Of a stretch of 64,000 bases of DNA, positions 21,232 through 30,901 are shown piece after piece. Numbering within the stretch: the stretch's first letter is position 1; each line of letters begins with the position of its first letter. A program made the position numbers and the translations under genes. The notes under the pieces are model-generated. The model worked only from the letters and a program-made list of their open reading frames with translations, made no database searches and had not been told where the DNA came from. The DNA lies in the NCBI RefSeq assembly GCF_002865645.1, contig NW_020194519.1, positions 1,299,542 to 1,363,541 of the forward strand, in the 5' to 3' direction. This DNA is from Hyaloscypha bicolor E. Its lineage: Eukaryota; Ascomycota; Leotiomycetes; Helotiales; Hyaloscyphaceae.

Positions 21232-22900
21232 TTCAAATATACCCCTCTCGATTCTAGTTGAAATGAGATCCGCCTGATCGCTCTACACCACGGACTAATG
21301 AGGATACTCGCAAGCGGACCACTTATCTCTTGCTCGATCGAACATGTTTCGCTAGACGTACAGCCCAAGTATGTGGCTCTTTCGTATTTGGTATGTTGCA
21401 CATTGTCAAATCATTCTTGTCAGCCAAGTGGAATAATTCTTCTACAATTAAACATCAGTCCATTAAGGGCGGCGGCACTTGCGAGCTTCAACAGATCTCA
21501 GGATGACGTGGGAGGTCCACACTTCCAGATCTTTCTTACTTTACTATGTTGCATCTTGTATAATTTTCTACACTCTCTGGGAATGGCATTTAGGGTTGGC
21601 TTCATGTTGCTGGCATCGCCCCTTTTCTAAGCGAGTGGTGACTGTGCGACCATTAAGTAGGGAGATCTAGATATCACACGCCATATCTACATTGACAAAA
21701 AACTATTCTTTGTCACAGAGAAACTCTGGCAGGCGCTTTACAATCTGGAAAAGTGGGAGCCCCTGCTGGCACTTCATCTGTTTTCTGGACAGGCGCCATT
21801 TGCATCAACCAGACAGATGATGATGAACAAACAGCCCCCGATTCATGAAAGATATATATAATTGTGCAGAATGTGTTCTAGCATGATTGGGGGCATCGGA
21901 TGAACATGGCGAATTCGTTCCGAAGAAACTGGAGGCTGCTGGACAACACATTCGTCGCAGGAGGGCTGAACAGAATTACACAATGAGCGAAAATAACGAT
22001 TCTTGGGTTTGGGTTTACGGCAAAAATCTTTCCATGAGCTTCACCGATGACGACCGTGACCTGCCGCTCCACCTCATGAGCCATACCTTCTATCGGGGAT
22101 TTTGGCAGAGAGCCTAGATAGTCAAAGAGATATCCCTCGCACGTAGTCTGTTCTTGATTTGCGGGCCATCTTTTTCGATTGGAGGTCCTTCGCCATAGCC
22201 TGCCTTTTTCTCCGTGATCTCAGACTCCACTCTCTTGATGCAGTGAGGCAAGGGGAACCTACCAAGATGCAACCGTTTTCTCACGGGTTCCTCAAATAAC
22301 GTTCATCAAAACCAGAGCAGGTTTTGATTCAACTCCCGCAAGTGGAACACTTCGAGAACTGCTTCTGGAGAGAGTCCCACACGGATTATTCAGTGGCTGT
22401 TTGAAAAGTGGAGGTCCGAGAGACATAATATTTGCGTTTCTAGGTTTGTGCGCTGATTCAGAGAAGCTTGGAATATATGCGGACTACCCCAAGCCATGTG
22501 GGTCAATCTATATTCAACTCATCAAGGCTCTTCTGAGTTCAAGGGCTCTCGGCATTCTCTCCCATTGTCAGTTCCCCAAATGTCAAGGTGGCCTGTCTTC
22601 TTGGACCCCAGACTGCTCCCAGCCAGGCGAAAGAGACCTTATCGATTACTCTAACCATACAATCAACGAAAATTCCTTCTGAGCTTCAAATATATCCTTC
22701 TTATCCTTAACCTTCTTCACTGCAGACGATTTTGGGCCCAGACTGTGGATTTCTGGGACTATTGTGGGAACTATCTGCAGGAAGGCAGACCATGTCAATG
22801 CCGTCAAGTGATCCCAACATTTCGGCAATTCAATAAGTTCATAGCAGGACTAAGAGATCTAGTCCGATAGAGCAAGGATCATTCCGGTTCTCAAACGAAA
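21232..22900 (+). pseudogene. Decayed HET-domain (heterokaryon incompatibility) gene
   Basis: Translated fragments match a HET protein in order: YTPLDSS, then stop, NEIRLIAL, then SIEHVSLDVQPKYVALSY; a stretch with AICINQTDDDEQ; YNCAECVLA, stop, LGASDEHGEF; FWQRA, stop, IVKEISLARSLFLICGP; GPRDIIFAFLGL; and GTICRKADHVNAVK, stop, SQHFG. Stops lie at 21259-21261, 21884-21886, 22115-22117 and 22809-22811. At each, the expected residue is Arg (CGA) or Trp (TGG), so each is explained by a single C-to-T or G-to-A transition. Frame changes are also needed between blocks. HET proteins act in non-self recognition in the cytosol. An intact HET gene lies 1.4 kb downstream on the other strand. The extent on the right is approximate. 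Confidence 0.82.
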
Positions 22901-22989
22901 CGACACAAGGATATATGGAGAATCTCGATCATCAATCCCGCATCGCATAGGGAAGGATACGCGTGGAAAATCAAAGAGGCCACATCATT

Positions 22990-23576
22990 CATGTATGTTT
23001 TGTCTCGTGCTCTACATGGTCTCAGTAGCGCACCCAATTATTTGGCAGATCCAAAGAAGCGGCACGAAGAGGTTGGATTTTTATACCACCGAACGACTAG
23101 TAAGTTCCATCTGCGTTGGTGAAGCCGGAGGCATTAAAGGTGCCTCCAGCGCTGAGGGGGCAGGCAAGAGGTGTGGCTGCTGCTGTGTATGGTCCTGGAA
23201 CGGTATCCATCGTTGCAGCCCCCACGCAATGTTGCGAGGAGCGTTTGTTGCTGAGTAGTAGAGTACGCATGTTGAAACTATTTTCTGGATATCAGGGGCC
23301 AGACGTTTTGGCTATTTTGACCAGTCTCCTGGAGTAGCGAGGTCATCTGGGAGTACAGTCCATGGCCCGCTTGGAGATGTAGCCTGGGCTACTTGGGCGT
23401 TCGTGGCGAATGCATGCCAGGTCTTGTCTGAATCCTAGAAGACGGCGGGGTCGGGGAAATCCGCGTTGATTATTGCGGTGATGGTTGTTGCTCTTCGCTG
23501 GAGGAGCGAAATTGGAGAACTTGAGACGAGTCCGAGTAAGAGAGTCGCCGAGAGAAGGGAAGAGAGGACTGATCAT
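22990..23576 (-). pseudogene. Decayed GH43-like glycosidase fragment
   Basis: On the minus strand one frame reads a signal-peptide-like ATLLLGLVSSSPISLLQRR, then INADFPDPAVF, stop, DSDKTWHAFATN, then SPSGPWTVLPDDL, and LAPDIQ. Another stretch reads GAATMDTVPGPYTAAATPLACP and GGTFNASGFTNADGTY before a further stop. NADFPDPAV with WHAFATN, and the GPY/PLACP/GG..DASGF order, are the hallmarks of GH43 five-bladed propeller enzymes (arabinofuranosidase/xylosidase type), with the FPDP aspartate as the expected general base. In-frame stops lie at 23437-23435, 23314-23312 and 23099-23097. The start codon is out of frame with the signal peptide, and the 3' half is missing. Confidence 0.68.
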
Positions 23577-24306
23577 GACTGGTCTGAGGTTTGTCAGTGA
23601 CTGTCGTAGCAGGCCGGATGGGAATCTTCATACCAATGACGAAGAGTTTTTATATAAACGTTTGGAAGGAACAATACGAAATAAGAATTGAAACACATAA
23701 AGGTAAGATTACATGAACTGAAGAAGGATCGCTATGATGTATTCTCGATTCCACCCTCGCCTTCCGCATCAGCCTCAATATAACATAATCAGGTCAGCTG
23801 GACCCTGGCCATCCTACTCTTTCACCTTGACCACCTTGGTCAACGTCCAGATGGCTTCCCAACGCGGGATGATCCTCATCGGTCCCGTTGCGACGCCCCT
23901 GCACGAGCCGAGTTTGAGGTCTGGTGTAAAGGCTCCTTTAGGTGGGTATTGGGGTAACGTTACTCTCAATAGTTTCATTTCTTCCTTGAGCCAAATCATT
24001 CTGCAGTCATTTGTTTCAGCATGAAGATTGGAAATTAATTCAAGATGTCTTGGGTCACGGCAAGGGGACCTGCGGCTCGCCCCCATGAATACAAGAATGA
24101 CACTATCTTAAACCCTCACCACCCCCCAAGACAGCACAGTAAGACGGCAAATACTCTCAAATGTATGAAAGCCCTATCGTGGGTTTGGAGGCAGCTTCTA
24201 TGCCAATGAAGTTATTGAAACACTCTTCCAACATCCACTCAGAAATGCAAGAAAAATTGCGTCTGCTAGGCAATGATTCATCTCAAAGAATGTGATGTAT
24301 TTCTAT
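23577..24306. other. Intergenic between the GH43 remnant and the intact HET gene
   Basis: No gene was recognised. A minus-strand stretch at 23814-24086 is open for 90 codons but matches nothing I know. It could be another decayed fragment. Confidence 0.4.
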
Positions 24307-26289
24307 CTAGACCAATTCGAACTTCTCCATTTGATATTCGCCACGCTCAAATGCTTCTATGCCTTCCCCAAACATCAGGCCGTGCACATAACATTCCCCC
24401 ATGAATCTGAAGTATTCTCCCTCAGGTCTCAGCACCACCGGCATCCGACACCCAAACAACAGACACACCAGGTCTCCCCGTCTACTCAGCTCGAGCGCCA
24501 TCCCAACATGCCCCTTCTCGGTCGTCACCATCCTCCTCCCGAAATTCGCCGACCCCCAACTCCCAGAGAAATCTTTCCACATCGGCATCTGATCGAGGGG
24601 GGTCCCTGAGGCCGCCCCTTCGACCTCGATGTGGGTCGGCGTGAACAACTCGGCCCACTGCCGGACAGAGCGGCCGGCGAAGACGGCATCGCGGTTGTAT
24701 TTGTACCACGTATTGAACGGCCATGCTGGATCTTCGGGGGTAAACACGGAGGTTATGCTCGAAGGCTTGTTGATGTCGAAAGCGACTTCTGTTCCCTCTT
24801 CGATAAGCCTCAGATGCTGTCTTTCAGCAATGCAACATTGTCTTGCAAAGTACTCGCCGAATTGAGGGGGCGCTTCGTAGCTCCCTTCTGTTGTGTTGTA
24901 GATGTTGAGTCCAGCTACGAAGCTTCGCCAGAGCGCTTCATATGTCTTGTCTTCGTCTCCGTAGGCTGTGGCTTCTGAGTGGGCTTGACGGGTAAGCTCG
25001 AGATTGAAACGGGATCCAGATTCGCCAGGAAAGACGCCATCAACTACATCAAGGCGGATTCCCGAAATCCGGATAATTCTGGCGTTTGAGGAGAGCCTTG
25101 CGTATGCTGCTTTCGTCCCCGAGGCACAAAACTGAGGCTTTGATTGAGGGGGGAGGATCAAGAATGTGTTCAGTCTGTGGATATTCCTGAAATAGCTCGA
25201 GGTCATGTCTGGACACCAACTTGGAAAGTTAGCATGGAAGCCGCCGCCCCGAGTGTTAGGCGGTCGGTTGACGATCAGGCTGAGGAAGTCCAGATCCTCT
25301 GTCTCAGTCGCCAGGTTCCCGAACGCCCTCCTATGAACCTCTTCCACTGGTAGCTCATAGTTGGGTCGCGGGCAAACGAGGTTCCCGTCTAGAATAATCC
25401 CCAGTAGTCCATAGATCTTGTCCCTTTTATCAGTGCAGTCGTTGCCTCCAACATTATCAAAGACGTTAACTATACCCAGGTTATCCTTCTGTCGTCGAAT
25501 AGTAGTGATCCGAGAGATCTTCCTCGCACAATCACGAATTTTTGCGTTTTCCCCCTGATCTTGGACGTGGGTCTTGAGCTCATCCAATAAGTTGGAAGTA
25601 TAGTGAAGAGAGTATTCCAACTGCGTCCAGGTCATCGACGCCGTTCCACAGAGAACGAGTGCTTCCTTTGCAAGCACGATTTCTTGAACGACCCAGATCC
25701 TGTTCCACCAAGCTCGTACCAGAAAACTAGCCATGGCCTTCCATTCTGCCGAAAGGTCGTTGTTCTTCGTAAGATTCCTGAACCATTCAATCTCCCCGCC
25801 ACGGGGACAGTTGTCGAACACCAGTTTGAGAAACCTGACAGCGTCATCACCGCGATTTGACGCAGGCCCCAACCAGATCACAACTTGGTTGGCCTTCTGG
25901 TATATTCTCCGCATCCTGAGAACTTGCGCATTTCGCTCGTAGACATCCTTCTGGTTGATGCAGATAGCATCAATCCAGATCTGACGGCTCTCAGCCTGTT
26001 TTCCACGTGCGGATTGAAGAAAGGTCGCAAGATTGTTTCCTATTTCGAGACATTTCCCGTTGACAAGCAGATTATGTTTCAGGTCTCTTTGTGCTTCTGA
26101 GTATAATTTTGGGTCGTGCCAGGCATAGGAGAGTGCATCGTAATCGGACCCATCTTCTAGGGCGATATGCTCCAGGCGGCACTCGAGCGTGCTGGCATCA
26201 ACGCCAGGCAGGATACGGAGAACTCGAATCTCATTCTTCTGCTCATCGAGAGGGGAGTACTCGAAGGGGGTAGTTGAAGCGGCCGCCAT
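24307..26289 (-). CDS. HET-domain protein (heterokaryon incompatibility type), intact
   Basis: A single exon encodes 660 residues. The N-terminal HET domain is complete: FEYSPLDEQKNEIRVLRI, then YDALSYAWHDP, then IWIDAICINQKDVYERNAQV, then VVIWLGPASNRGDDAV, and RAWWNRIWVVQEIVLAKEALVLCG. This fold, related to TIR domains, triggers cell death when incompatible hyphae fuse. The remaining ~400 residues hold DKRDKIYGLLGI, the conserved post-HET block, and a C-terminal region with GRRMVTTEKGHVGMAL and YVHGLMFGEG typical of the family. There is no NACHT, ankyrin or WD domain, so the partner is not evident. The start at 26289 (ATGGCGGCCGCT) directly precedes the family block. Confidence 0.93.
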   Translation of the reverse strand: MAAASTTPFEYSPLDEQKNEIRVLRILPGVDASTLECRLEHIALEDGSDYDALSYAWHDPKLYSEAQRDLKHNLLVNGKCLEIGNNLATFLQSARGKQAESRQIWIDAICINQKDVYERNAQVLRMRRIYQKANQVVIWLGPASNRGDDAVRFLKLVFDNCPRGGEIEWFRNLTKNNDLSAEWKAMASFLVRAWWNRIWVVQEIVLAKEALVLCGTASMTWTQLEYSLHYTSNLLDELKTHVQDQGENAKIRDCARKISRITTIRRQKDNLGIVNVFDNVGGNDCTDKRDKIYGLLGIILDGNLVCPRPNYELPVEEVHRRAFGNLATETEDLDFLSLIVNRPPNTRGGGFHANFPSWCPDMTSSYFRNIHRLNTFLILPPQSKPQFCASGTKAAYARLSSNARIIRISGIRLDVVDGVFPGESGSRFNLELTRQAHSEATAYGDEDKTYEALWRSFVAGLNIYNTTEGSYEAPPQFGEYFARQCCIAERQHLRLIEEGTEVAFDINKPSSITSVFTPEDPAWPFNTWYKYNRDAVFAGRSVRQWAELFTPTHIEVEGAASGTPLDQMPMWKDFSGSWGSANFGRRMVTTEKGHVGMALELSRRGDLVCLLFGCRMPVVLRPEGEYFRFMGECYVHGLMFGEGIEAFERGEYQMEKFELV

Positions 26290-26733
26290 TGGAAGCGATT
26301 AAAACATACATGAACGGAGAACAACGACGACGAGAAACGACTTTCGATTTCCGGTGTCCGGAACGTTTGGGAGATAGGGTCCGAAGTTAGTGCCACTTAG
26401 ATTCGGCTCGGGGCGGTGCCGCCTTTTATCGGTGGATGCTGTGCGCGGGCAGGTGGCATGTGTTGGACTTTAAAGCGCTCAATCATTTCATTGGGCGCTG
26501 GCCCTGCCTCTCGCGCTGCTGTACGGAGTATGCCTGCGTGACCGGGGACCACAGGGCTGGGACACCGCGACAGGGTACAAATTTGGCACTGATTGGCGGC
26601 TGAAAGCCCCCAAATCATTGCAAATGTAGTGGTACAAAGGCACCGTGCACTGACAAACAAATACAACTCAAACAACAAAACATCATTTATTTGACCCCAC
26701 CAGTGCGAAGTGTGTATTATACATTTGTGGCGT
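26290..26733. other. Intergenic between the HET gene start and Derlin stop
   Basis: A 176-codon minus-strand frame (26397-26927) crosses this area but has no recognisable features and overlaps the Derlin 3' exon in another frame. I treat the stretch as the HET promoter plus the Derlin 3' region. Confidence 0.45.
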
Positions 26734-27934
26734 TCAGTTTCCACCAAGTCGGTGCCCTGAGCCCCTGCTTTTCCATGACTCCGGAAGCACGTTATCAGAG
26801 CCGGAGTTTGCTCGCTGAGGCTGCGCAAATGCAGTTCCATAAGGTTTGTGCTCGACTGTGGCATGGGGTTTTGCAAAAATATTTCTGATGAAGGTGGGTG
26901 TCGGAACCAGATTGAAGCCACCTCCAAACTCTGGCCATAATCGTGTCAGGAAGTCGTGGAGATGAGCTGCGATAAGGCCAGTTGCCTGAACTTTTGCTGC
27001 TGAGGGTCCATTTGTGACGAGCGTCATGAGAAGCATAGCATGTGGGATCCATTGAGCTGGGATTGTGACGATGAAGAAGTTGGCCTTCATGCCTCGGTCG
27101 TCTTGAGTCGATGTGTAGGCGAAAGCCAGTACAAGACAGGATGTAAATACCATTCCGCCTGTGATGAAAATGTTCAAGCCCTGTTCTGTTTGTTAGACGT
27201 ATGCTCATAACATGATGCATCGACCCAGTGAAACAAGATAAATTCAATGATCAATGAAATGTAGGGAGTCACAACCACCCGAGTGAAGTTGACGAATCGA
27301 CACGAGTTTTCTCAAAGGAACTTCCCACCATGCCTACACCGCGAACTGACCCTTTGGATTGATTGCGAATGACGGGCCAGCCGAAGTGCAGGGGTAATCT
27401 TCCTCATCTCCAGGAACCGCGATAGTGGGGGGAATTGCACTATGCGGGCAGATAATGTGAGGTGCCAAAGAAAATAGAGCGGACGCAAAGAGAAAATGCC
27501 TACCAAGATTGTCAAGCACACAAACAGAACGTATGTCATGAAGTCTCCTGGCTGCGAGAATCTGGGGGAAGATGTCTCAAGCTTGCTTCCATATGTGTAC
27601 ACTTCGTGACGTTAGCCAGGTACTGGCATGTGCACAACCCCAAGGCGAATCTTACGGAAATACGTGTCGAAGAGGATGCTCAGGTCTTTTCCCGTTATGA
27701 GAAACGATGTGACGAGTCTCCACAGCTGTGGCGGAAATTGCAAAATATATGGAGTATGCCATATCACATAATATCCTGGCAACATGCCCGTGTAGACTCC
27801 AATCGAGAGGAAGAAGGCCGAAGCAGCCAGAGTCCTGCTCTGAGTCAATATCAGCACCAAAGGGGTAGTGCGGGGTACGGTGAAACAAACCTCGAGATGG
27901 GCGGAGCTGCCCAGAACATATCCATTGCCGACAT
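26734..27934 (-). CDS. Derlin (Der1-like ER-associated degradation protein)
   Basis: Four exons on the minus strand (27934-27891, 27837-27656, 27601-27504, 27180-26734) encode 256 residues. Derlins are rhomboid-fold ER membrane proteins that help retro-translocate misfolded proteins. Visible features are the N-terminus MSAMDMFWAAPPISS, PPQLWRLVTSFL, YTYGSKLE, QPGDFMTYVLFV, several hydrophobic segments, then the conserved HLHDFLTRLWPEFGGG and a soluble tail. A rhomboid protease GxS/H dyad is absent, as expected. The last intron, 27181-27503, is 323 nt, about six times the usual size here. The join is supported because ILGLNIFITGG continues the family alignment. An in-frame ATG at 28048 would add 38 residues not typical of the family. 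Confidence 0.9.
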
Positions 27935-28236
27935 AATTGCGTTTGAGTGATGGTGATGCGACGACGAAGCGGTAGAAGCTCGCGAGGTGAGAAAGACAGA
28001 AGTCGAAGAGTTTTGAAAGCGTGTTCTCTCCGTTGGATCAGTCAGCACTTTCTGTGCCTCACTAAGCCAATTGACGTTAAGCGCTAAAACGCCCCGATGA
28101 CGGCCCGCATTTTAGTAAAACCCCGCCAAAATTATTTCACTCCGTCTGAGTCTTTCGGTGAGAGCCGTTGATCTCTTCAATTCACGTACTTAACATCTCT
28201 TCACCCTCTCCTCTCTTACTCCAAGGAAGAGCAATC
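27935..28236. promoter_or_regulatory. Divergent promoter of Derlin and LYS9 with a CPC1/Gcn4-like site
   Basis: The two genes point away from each other across 302 bases. TGAGTCT at about 28147-28153 differs by one base from the TGA(C/G)TCA site bound by the amino-acid-starvation activator Gcn4/CPC1. It lies 84 bases upstream of LYS9, where such a site would make sense. A single near-match is weak evidence. Confidence 0.35.
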
Positions 28237-29682
28237 ATGACAGGGTCGAAGTAGCAACCCCAGTTCTCAGCACTCCTGCTTCTGTCTGACAATTTCGCAG
28301 GAAAGTTCTCATGCTTGGTGCAGGCTTCGTGACTAGACCAACGCTTGACATTCTCAGTGATGCAGGCATTGAAGTCTCCGTTGGTATGACAAGAGATTTC
28401 AATACCTTCACTATATTCTACTAATAATTTCCCAGCTTGCAGAACTCTGGAATCGGCTAAGAAGCTCTCTGCCGGTGTGAAGAACGCCCACCCGATCTCC
28501 CTCGACGTCACAGACGACAAAGCTCTTGATGCTGAAGTTGCAAAGAACGATTTGGTCATCAGCTTGATCCCCTACACCTTCCACGCAACAGTCATCAAGT
28601 CTGCGATTCGAAACAAGAAGAACGTCGTGACAACCAGCTATGTCTCCCCCGCGATGCTGGAATTGGAAGAAGAAGCCAAGAAGGCCGGCATCACAGTCAT
28701 GAACGAAATTGGCCTCGATCCTGGAATCGACCATTTGTACGCTATCAAGACGATTGAGGAGGTACACAGGGCTGGAGGAAAGATCCTGTCATTCTTGTCA
28801 TACTGCGGTGGTCTTCCCGCCCCAGAAGCTTCAGACAACCCTCTTGGCTACAAATTCTCCTGGTCATCACGCGGAGTTTTGTTGGCATTGAGAAATGCAG
28901 CAAAATACTACCAAGACGGCAAGGTTGTGGACATTGCAGGAAAAGATCTTATGGGTACAGCAAAACCATACTTCATCTACCCCGGCTACGCCTTCGTCGC
29001 CTACCCAAACCGCGATTCTACACCCTACAAAGAACGCTACAATATCCCCGAAGCGCAGACCATCATCCGCGGCACCCTCCGTTATCAATGTTTCCCAGAA
29101 TTCGTCCGCGTTCTGGTTGACATGGGTTTCCTCTCCGATGAAGGAAAGTCCTTCTTGCAGGAACCAATTTCCTGGAAGGAGGCAACGCAGAAGATTCTCG
29201 CAGCCACCTCGTCCAGCGAGCCAGATCTCAAATTGGCAATCGCGTCGAAAGCCTACTTCAAAGACACCGAAGAGAAGGAGCGCATCCTCGCTGGTCTGCG
29301 CTGGGTAGGTATCTTCTCTGACGAGAAAATCATTCCTCGTGGAAATCCTCTCGATACCTTGTGTGCTACGCTGGAAAAGAAGATGCAGTTCGAGAAAGAC
29401 GAGCGAGATTTTGTTATGCTGCAGCATAAATTTGAAATCGAGAATAAGGATGGGAGCAAGGAGACGAGAACCAGCACGCTAGTCGAGTATGGTGATCCGA
29501 AGGGGTACTCGGCTATGGCCAAGCTGGTCGGTGTCCCGTGTGGTGTTGCGGTGAAGCAGGTGCTTGACGGGACAATCTCCGAGAAGGGGATCTTGGCTCC
29601 CATGTCTTCGAAAATCAACGACCCGCTGATGGAGGAGCTGAGGAAGTACGGGATCTTCTTGGTTGAGAAGACCATCTCATAG
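28237..29682 (+). CDS. LYS9: Saccharopine dehydrogenase (NADP+, L-glutamate-forming), saccharopine reductase
   Basis: Three exons (28237-28250, 28301-28383, 28436-29682) give 447 residues, matching yeast Lys9 (446). The enzyme makes saccharopine from aminoadipate semialdehyde and glutamate, the penultimate step of the fungal aminoadipate lysine pathway. The first exon is 14 nt (MTGSK). The Rossmann dinucleotide loop LGAGFVTRP follows at residues 10-18. Later blocks are ISLIPYTFHATVIKSAI, NEIGLDPGIDHLYA, FLSYCGGLPAPEASDNPLGY, FSWSSRGVLLAL, and near the end LVGVPCGVAVKQVLDG. Lys9 rather than Lys1 is clear from GGLPAPE and the overall layout. Confidence 0.96.
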
Positions 29683-29849
29683 ACGCCACTCTACCCTTTC
29701 TCTTCATGTCATGAATGAAAACAAAAACAATGAATGATAGAAAATAGAGAAATGATTTCACGTAAGCATGTCATGAATATCGTTCTGTCTCTTGAACTTT
29801 CAGATTCTAATTTGTATTTCTATACTGTTTTCTCTTTCCATCATATCAT
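29683..29849. other. LYS9 3' region
   Basis: AT-rich sequence with no features beyond an A-rich tract near 29710-29750. Confidence 0.4.
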
Positions 29850-30480
29850 TGCCCCGCAACCCCTGCATCCAGCCTCCCAGAAAGAAAGGAGGGGAAGTCT
29901 AGCAGCCACCCAACTCTCCATCGAGACGACAGCGAGTGTCCAGATCACTGCTCGATGGCTGGTTGGCATCATACCCGTTTTCATCCAGCTCGCAACGCCT
30001 CCTTCCAAGCTCCCATGACAACTAGAAATGGGAGGGAAGTCCGAGGTTTGCCAGCTGGCGAGCACATGCTCATCCCACCCTATCTCATCATCGAGAGCAA
30101 TTCGATTTGAGATAAGGTGGTCTGATGGCTTTCTTTCCACCCCCGCTTTCCCCCTTCCGCGAGCACATTTCTCGCAGCCCCTCCATCCACGCTCCCACAT
30201 CCCTTGGGAGGGACGTCTGAGGCTGCCTCGCTCGAGTCGAGAGGGCGAGTAAGTTTCCAAGTCACTCGTCGTGGTGAGGCCGTGCGGGCCAAGCGAGCGG
30301 TGAGATCTGCGAGCTCCAATCCACGGCGTCCTCGAACGCGGCTCCAGGATTCGGCGAGGTCGAGATGGAGATGGGTTTGATGCCCATGTCCACGCCCACC
30401 AGCCAGCTCGCTAACCCCGCCTTCCACGACTCCCAGACGGCTAGGGAGGGAAGGCGCAGGTCCGCGAGCATGTGTGAGGG
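29850..30480. repeat. Four degenerate GC-rich repeat modules
   Basis: Four related segments begin near 29853, 29990, 30170 and 30405. Each follows the plan CTCGCAACCCC-like, then CC(A/T)TCCA(C/A)GCTCCCA, a short gap, and GGGAGGGAAGTC-like sequence. The CTCCCA/TGGGAG pair is a small inverted repeat inside each unit. Read on the minus strand the units give a recurring LxxPSxxxWExWKxGLxxW pattern, best seen as LADLRLPSLAVWESWKAGL near 30480-30400. There is no continuous reading frame. This could be a decayed repeat protein or a dispersed non-coding repeat. Confidence 0.45.
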
Positions 30481-30529
30481 CTTGGTGCTCTTATTTAGTT
30501 GTGAGGGAGAGAGTGTGTGTCCAGATAGA

Positions 30530-30901
30530 TCAACTTCGGAGCGGATCAAGAGAAGGGTGGGGTTTGGGTGGTGGAGGCTTGGTTTTGTTGTTTGCGTGTG
30601 GGGCGTCGCTGCTTTGGTCTGCATCCGTTGGCGTCAAGGGCGGTGTTAAAGGTAGAAATGGTTTCGGTGTCGATGGAGAAGCCGGGTTGTAGGTCCTTTG
30701 GCGGGAGTTGAGTTTGTTGGTAAGGATGAGAGGTGGAGGTGAGTTCTTGGTGGTGCGGTTTTGATTGTTGTAATTCTTGAGAGTACTTCTGAATTTTTGG
30801 AGGGAGAGTTCGAAGGAGTTCTGTTGGGCTGTGTGAAGAATGTTGATTGCATTTGCATTTCTGCGCTTTGGAGATCGAGAGAAGGGTTGTAAGGTGGCCA
30901 T
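30530..30901 (-). CDS. Hypothetical 123-residue basic protein (doubtful)
   Basis: An intronless minus-strand frame begins MATLQPFSRSPKRRNANAIN. It continues with a polar segment and then a Pro/Ser/Thr-rich tail. It is basic, with no membrane segment or known domain. Composition follows the local one-strand bias (C/A-rich on this strand), so chance is a real alternative. A homologous frame in other genomes would be needed to believe it. Confidence 0.25.
   Translation of the reverse strand: MATLQPFSRSPKRRNANAINILHTAQQNSFELSLQKFRSTLKNYNNQNRTTKNSPPPLILTNKLNSRQRTYNPASPSTPKPFLPLTPPLTPTDADQSSDAPHANNKTKPPPPKPHPSLDPLRS

Noticed and set aside
23814..24086. Minus-strand 90-codon frame as a gene or glycosidase tail
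   Set aside because: It could not be matched to the GH43 remnant or to any family by eye.
26397..26927. 176-codon minus-strand open frame
   Set aside because: Overlaps the Derlin terminal exon in another frame on the same strand; no domain recognised.
27851..28048. Upstream ATG at 28048 as the Derlin start
   Set aside because: It would add a polar 38-residue leader. Family members start at MSAMDMFW-like sequence, which begins at 27934.
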